Of a stretch of DNA of 64,000 bases, positions 61,093 through 64,000 are shown piece by piece. Position numbers and translations under genes: made by a program. The notes beneath the pieces were generated by a model, which searched no databases, was not told the origin of the DNA, and worked only from the letters and a program-made list of their open reading frames with translations. How positions within the stretch are numbered: position 1 is the first letter of the stretch; every line of letters begins with the position of its first letter. This stretch comes from Chloroflexota bacterium (GTDB lineage: Bacteria > Chloroflexota > Anaerolineae > Anaerolineales > VGOW01), in contig JACPWC010000065.1 of NCBI GenBank assembly GCA_016197225.1, positions 28,882 through 92,881 on the forward strand, written 5' to 3'.

Positions 61093-61446
61093 CATCGCCC
61101 GGTGTGCAACTTCACACGCGGAAACTCAACGTTCGAGGGTATGCGGTTGTCGATTCAGCAAACGCCAGTTAACTGCTCAACTTGCCCGAACCCGGCAGGG
61201 AGAAAGAGCAAAGCCAGCCGTCGCGCCGCTTTCGCGGACGGAGGCATCGCCATGAGTTAAGTGCATAACCTGTCACCCTGCAAAGTCTGTGCTTTCCTGA
61301 ATTGATCAAGTGTTCGGCCTCTTTGATAGACACCTGGTGTCCGCTTCGCGAAAACACCTGGCGTCTTCTCTCTTTTGCGAGAGGCGAGCACCCCCGTCAT
61401 ACTTCTCTACGCTGAGTTTATTTGCGATGTTGTGGCCCGGCCCGAC
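61093..61446 (-). other. Spacer with possible structured RNA, no coding gene seen
   Basis: Between recA and the terminator lie several local stems (GTGTG/CACAC at 61102-61117, CGTCCGCG/CGCGCCG near 61220) and no convincing ORF. The minus-strand transcript from recA, or a separate RNA, would end at 61052. I recognise no known riboswitch or ncRNA family. Confidence 0.25.
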
Positions 61447-62499
61447 TTACTCTTCGTCTTCTGCGGACTCTTCTTCATCGTCCGCCTTGCCGGTGGGCAT
61501 CGGGGCGCCAACGTTTGCCAACGCCTGCGCCCGGATGGCCTTCTCGATCTCGCCAGCCATCTCCGGGTGTTCACCCAGATACCGCTTGGCGTTCTCGCGG
61601 CCTTGTCCAATTCGGGTATCGTTGTAAGTGTAAAACGCCCCGCGCTTGGTGACGATCTCCAGGGTCGTGCCGAGATCGATCAAGTCGCCCATCCTGCTGA
61701 TGCCCTCATTATACATGATGTCAAATTCGGCCTCGCGAAACGGCGGGGCTACTTTGTTCTTCACCACCCGGACGCGAGTCCGACTGCCCACCACTTCCTG
61801 TCCGTCCTTGATGGCCTGAATCCGGCGCACGTCGAGGCGCACGCTGGCGTAAAACTTGAGGGCCATGCCGCCGGTCGTGGTCTCCGGGTTGCCGAACATC
61901 ACGCCGATCTTCTGGCGCAGTTGGTTGGTGAAGATCATGCAGGTGTTGCTCTGCTTGATGGCCCCCGACAGCTTGCGCAAAGCCTGGCTCATCAGCCGGG
62001 CCTGCATGCCCATCGAGGCGTCGCCCATCTCGCCCTCAATTTCGGCGCGTGGAACCAGGGCCGCCACCGAGTCGACGACCAGCACATCAATCGCCCCGGA
62101 GCGCACCAGTTCATCGGCAATTTCCAGAGCCTGCTCGCCCGTGTCGGGCTGGGCGATGAGCAGGTTCTCCACGTCCACGCCCACTTTGGCGGCGTAGGCC
62201 GGGTCGAGGGCGTGTTCCATGTCAATGTAAGCGCAGGTGCCGCCCATCTTCTGCGCTTCAGCCACAATGTGTTGACAGAGCGTCGTCTTGCCCGACGACT
62301 CGGGGCCGTAGATTTCCACTACCCGCCCGCGCGGCACGCCGCCGATGCCCAGAGCAATATCGAGCGAGATGGAGCCGGTGGGAATGCTCTCAACCGCCAG
62401 GTGGGTGGCCTCGCCGAGGCGCATCAGCGCCCCATCGCCATATTTCTTTTTGATTTGAGATAAAGCCGCGTCAAGCGCCTTGTCTTTTCCGCCAGCCAT
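61447..62499 (-). CDS. recA: RecA recombinase
   Basis: The 350-residue protein has Walker [29 protein letters not shown], the L2-region [23 protein letters not shown] and an acidic C-terminal tail ([11 protein letters not shown]). It does strand exchange and SOS activation. ATG 62499 is chosen because GGAGACAAG precedes it and the family starts there; the upstream extension is repeat sequence. Confidence 0.96.
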   Translation of the reverse strand: MAGGKDKALDAALSQIKKKYGDGALMRLGEATHLAVESIPTGSISLDIALGIGGVPRGRVVEIYGPESSGKTTLCQHIVAEAQKMGGTCAYIDMEHALDPAYAAKVGVDVENLLIAQPDTGEQALEIADELVRSGAIDVLVVDSVAALVPRAEIEGEMGDASMGMQARLMSQALRKLSGAIKQSNTCMIFTNQLRQKIGVMFGNPETTTGGMALKFYASVRLDVRRIQAIKDGQEVVGSRTRVRVVKNKVAPPFREAEFDIMYNEGISRMGDLIDLGTTLEIVTKRGAFYTYNDTRIGQGRENAKRYLGEHPEMAGEIEKAIRAQALANVGAPMPTGKADDEEESAEDEE

Positions 62500-62544
62500 A
62501 AGCTTGTCTCCTGCGCCGGCCAAACCCTTAGAGCTTGTCAAAGA

Positions 62545-62620
62545 GTTAATCCGCAGATTTTCGCAGATTGGCGCAGATTTGTTCAATTCGTCTGTGAAAA
62601 TCTGCGTAATCTGTGGATAA
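62545..62620. repeat. Inverted intergenic repeat upstream of recA
   Basis: CGCAGATTTTC (62552-62562) and GAAAATCTGCG (62596-62606), with inner CAGATTGGCGCAGAT copies. The same unit is in the SRPBCC remnant near 50415. Apart from this and the palindrome at 62857, I see nothing in 62500-63030; no LexA-type box was evident. Confidence 0.65.
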
Positions 62621-62856
62621 TCAAACTGCCGGGTGTTCTTTTACAACCCTTAGGGTCTAGTGCGATTAAGTTTGGTGAGGAGAGTTTACAGGATGGAGGG
62701 AGATCACGCAAGCGGGAAAGAGATGGGCGAAAAAGAAGGCGGCTTGCCCGGCTGAACTCAGGCAGGCCGTGTGAAGTCCACTTCGTTACAGCCCGCCCAG
62801 GTAAAGCATCCCGCTCCCGTCCGGCTTGACTTTGGAGAGCAGGTTACCGTCACAAA

Positions 62857-62912
62857 AGCACGGATTTCCAGAATGGGCGGATCGCGATCCGTTCATTCTG
62901 AAAATCCGTGCT
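62857..62912. repeat. 56-bp near-perfect palindrome
   Basis: AGCACGGATTT and AAATCCGTGCT at the ends, with CGGATCGCGATCCG at the centre and CAGAATG/CATTCTG between. It is intergenic and could be a repeat element or a cruciform site. Confidence 0.7.
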
Positions 62913-63030
62913 GTCCTGCCGCCGGAAAAAGAACACGGGTTACTCGGGAGAACCGAAGCAAGCAGTGTTTTCATGGCATGCTACATTTTCGAGTGGCACT
63001 ACAAGGATGCGAAAACTAGGGGCTGCTCCG

Positions 63031-63312
63031 TCATCGAAACAGCACATTGCCCAGTACAATGGCACCCGAAAAACCTGCCAATACCGCTATGGTGTACAGC
63101 AGGATTAACTTGATACCTGCTGTAGCGCCCTGTTGCAAAGTCTTATCACAGACCATTATCAGAAACAGACTCACCACGATTAATCCCATTCCTAAAATAC
63201 CAAGCCCCAGGCGATATCCTGCGAAGGAGTTCAATAATGCAGGAACTAAAAAGTAAGCTGCTATAGCCCCAACAATCAGTGGCATCACAAGGTATGGTGG
63301 ATATTTCTTCAT
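63031..63312 (-). CDS. Small three-helix membrane protein
   Basis: The 93-residue protein has three hydrophobic helices (around 8-25, 35-54 and 68-90) and no recognised family. It lies downstream of a truncated unknown gene on the same strand. GC is lower than the window average. A role as an immunity-like partner of that gene is conceivable but unsupported. Confidence 0.55.
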   Translation of the reverse strand: MKKYPPYLVMPLIVGAIAAYFLVPALLNSFAGYRLGLGILGMGLIVVSLFLIMVCDKTLQQGATAGIKLILLYTIAVLAGFSGAIVLGNVLFR

Positions 63313-63359
63313 ATTGGGGGTATCTCCAGTGTAGTATTGATTTTGAGCTTCGCTGAGAT

Positions 63360-63911
63360 TTATGGCTTAAGTGCGGTGGTTACCCACAACCAGCTTGTAG
63401 TCCCAGCGGCACCGTACAAGACATCGCTAACCAAATTGTAGGTAAACTCAGATAACTGATAGGTTCTTCCAGTATCAGTCGTCAACACCCACCTCGGGTC
63501 ATCGCAATATCCGCAAGTAACATGATTAACGCCATACAAATGGATATTCCCGAGACCAGAGTTAAAGTCAGATTGCAAGTCAGCTACGAAATTCTGCAAT
63601 TCCTTCGCATATCCACCAAAGTCTATAGATGATGTGACTAATGTAGCAGCGAGGCCACAGCCCAAAGCGTAAACTCCAGCGAATGGCGCGCAGGCCAAAG
63701 TAGCTCCAACGCCTAATACAATGCTGGTCGTCCGGCGAACATCATCATCCTTTGCAAAAGCTTCGGTCATGGCAAAGTCGAAAGCCGCTCTAACATCGTC
63801 CCAACTGCCCTTCCAAATCGTAGCTTTGAAGCCTGTACTATTAATAAGCTTGTCATTATCAATACCTTCGCCAAAATTGGCTAAACTGAAAGGGCTTTTG
63901 TAGTAGAGTTG
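63360..63911 (-). pseudogene. Hypothetical gene, apparently 5'-truncated by an insertion sequence
   Basis: The first ATG is at 63770 (136 residues), but the same frame is open upstream to 63911 and reads protein-like (LYYKSPFSLANFGEGIDNDK, then LINSTGFKATIWKGSWDDVR). It meets a stop inside the left end of the IS at about 63912. The body has a hydrophobic part (SIVLGVGATLACAPFAGVYALGCGLAATLV) and a Cys/His-containing part (NHVTCGYCDDPRW). It may be the C-terminal part of a larger surface or toxin-like protein; no family was recognised. Confidence 0.4.
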
Positions 63912-64000
63912 TTATCGGCCAAGATCACAACTCACCCCTACAAAAAGCCCATGCCTGATATTCTAGCACTTTTACAATGCCTTCAGCCGTGTCTGCCAAC
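63893..64000 (+). mobile_element. Left end and first codons of a second transposase gene (probably IS4/IS701-like)
   Basis: GGGCTTTTGTAG (63893-63904) and CTACAAAAAGCCC (63938-63950) form an inverted repeat just before ATG 63951. The ORF starts MPDILALLQCLQPCLP and runs off the window. This start resembles short IS4-superfamily transposases common in Chloroflexota, but 16 residues are too few for certainty. Confidence 0.4.

Noticed and set aside
61093..61260. c-di-GMP riboswitch, tmRNA or tRNA in the recA-recX spacer
   Set aside because: GCAAAGCC and GTTCGA fragments occur, but the rest of each consensus, including acceptor stem or tetraloop receptor, is missing.
62500..63030. Coding ORFs of 60-95 codons in the recA upstream region
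   Set aside because: They overlap palindromic repeats in several frames and have no start signals or protein-like composition.

Overview
The window looks like a chromosomal segment of a high-GC bacterium, most likely an uncultured member of the Chloroflexota. The reasons are: many lipoproteins with an LAACGG-type lipobox followed by Thr/Pro-rich linkers, a CysM-Mec-CysO sulfur-carrier cysteine pathway, a caa3-type oxidase operon beside 2-oxoacid:ferredoxin oxidoreductase and pyruvate dehydrogenase genes, an RNase Y/RecX/RecA block, and abundant palindromic intergenic repeats. The assignment is an inference from gene content. No rRNA or tRNA gene was seen. Insertion sequences lie at both edges: an ISL3-type element at the left and the start of another transposase at the right.

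Layout. 1-1.5 kb: partial ISL3 element whose transposase needs a -1 shift on an A8 run, beside a small gene it seems to have cut. 1.5-13.7 kb: cell-surface region with an ATPase/winged-helix protein, sortase-like enzyme, lipoproteins (one with a kinase-like C-terminus, one DUF4349, one von Willebrand A), a ROK sugar kinase, an M14-like peptidase, an FGE-sulfatase-fold protein and two tandem copies of a 107-bp inverted-repeat element. 13.7-26.8 kb: purB, an Era GTPase fused to a ThiS/TtuB-like domain, a YfhO-like membrane protein, FemAB-like and PLP enzymes, a holin-like protein, a hybrid histidine kinase and a YgfZ-like protein. 26.8-35.0 kb: leftward cytochrome oxidase operon (ctaC, ctaD, ctaB, ctaE, subunit IV, small membrane protein, CopC-CopD, cytochrome c) from a near-consensus promoter. 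35.4-39.2 kb: korAB with a divergent-looking but co-oriented GntR regulator and candidate operators. 39.2-43.2 kb: a LysM/glycosidase-like protein and a 754-residue membrane cupredoxin. 43.4-48.9 kb: rightward cysteine/sulfur-transfer operon. 48.9-57.1 kb: a low-GC propeller lipoprotein, a phosphoesterase, pdhABC (no E3 in view) and two response regulators. 57.2-62.5 kb: FHA-GAF-adenylate cyclase, rny, recX, recA. 62.5-64 kb: repeats, two small genes and the second IS.

The most interesting system is the sulfur operon. A near-consensus promoter drives a 16-codon leader ORF with two Cys codons, followed by mutually exclusive antiterminator and terminator stems, then cysM, a JAMM peptidase (mec), a CysO-like sulfur carrier fused in front of a DUF4395 membrane domain, a small unknown protein, a CysA-type thiosulfate sulfurtransferase, a membrane thioredoxin and a MoeZ-type activating enzyme. 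This reads as cysteine-responsive transcription attenuation of a complete sulfur-carrier pathway. The internal diglycine in CysO-DUF4395, and a second internal diglycine in the ThiS/TtuB-Era fusion at 15.3-16.4 kb, raise the possibility that ubiquitin-like domains are released by proteolysis in this organism.

A second theme is repeat invasion. Several palindromic repeat families occupy the intergenic spaces, and similar sequences sit in frame inside at least three genes (the 706-residue lipoprotein, the FemAB-like protein and the PDH E2 linker).
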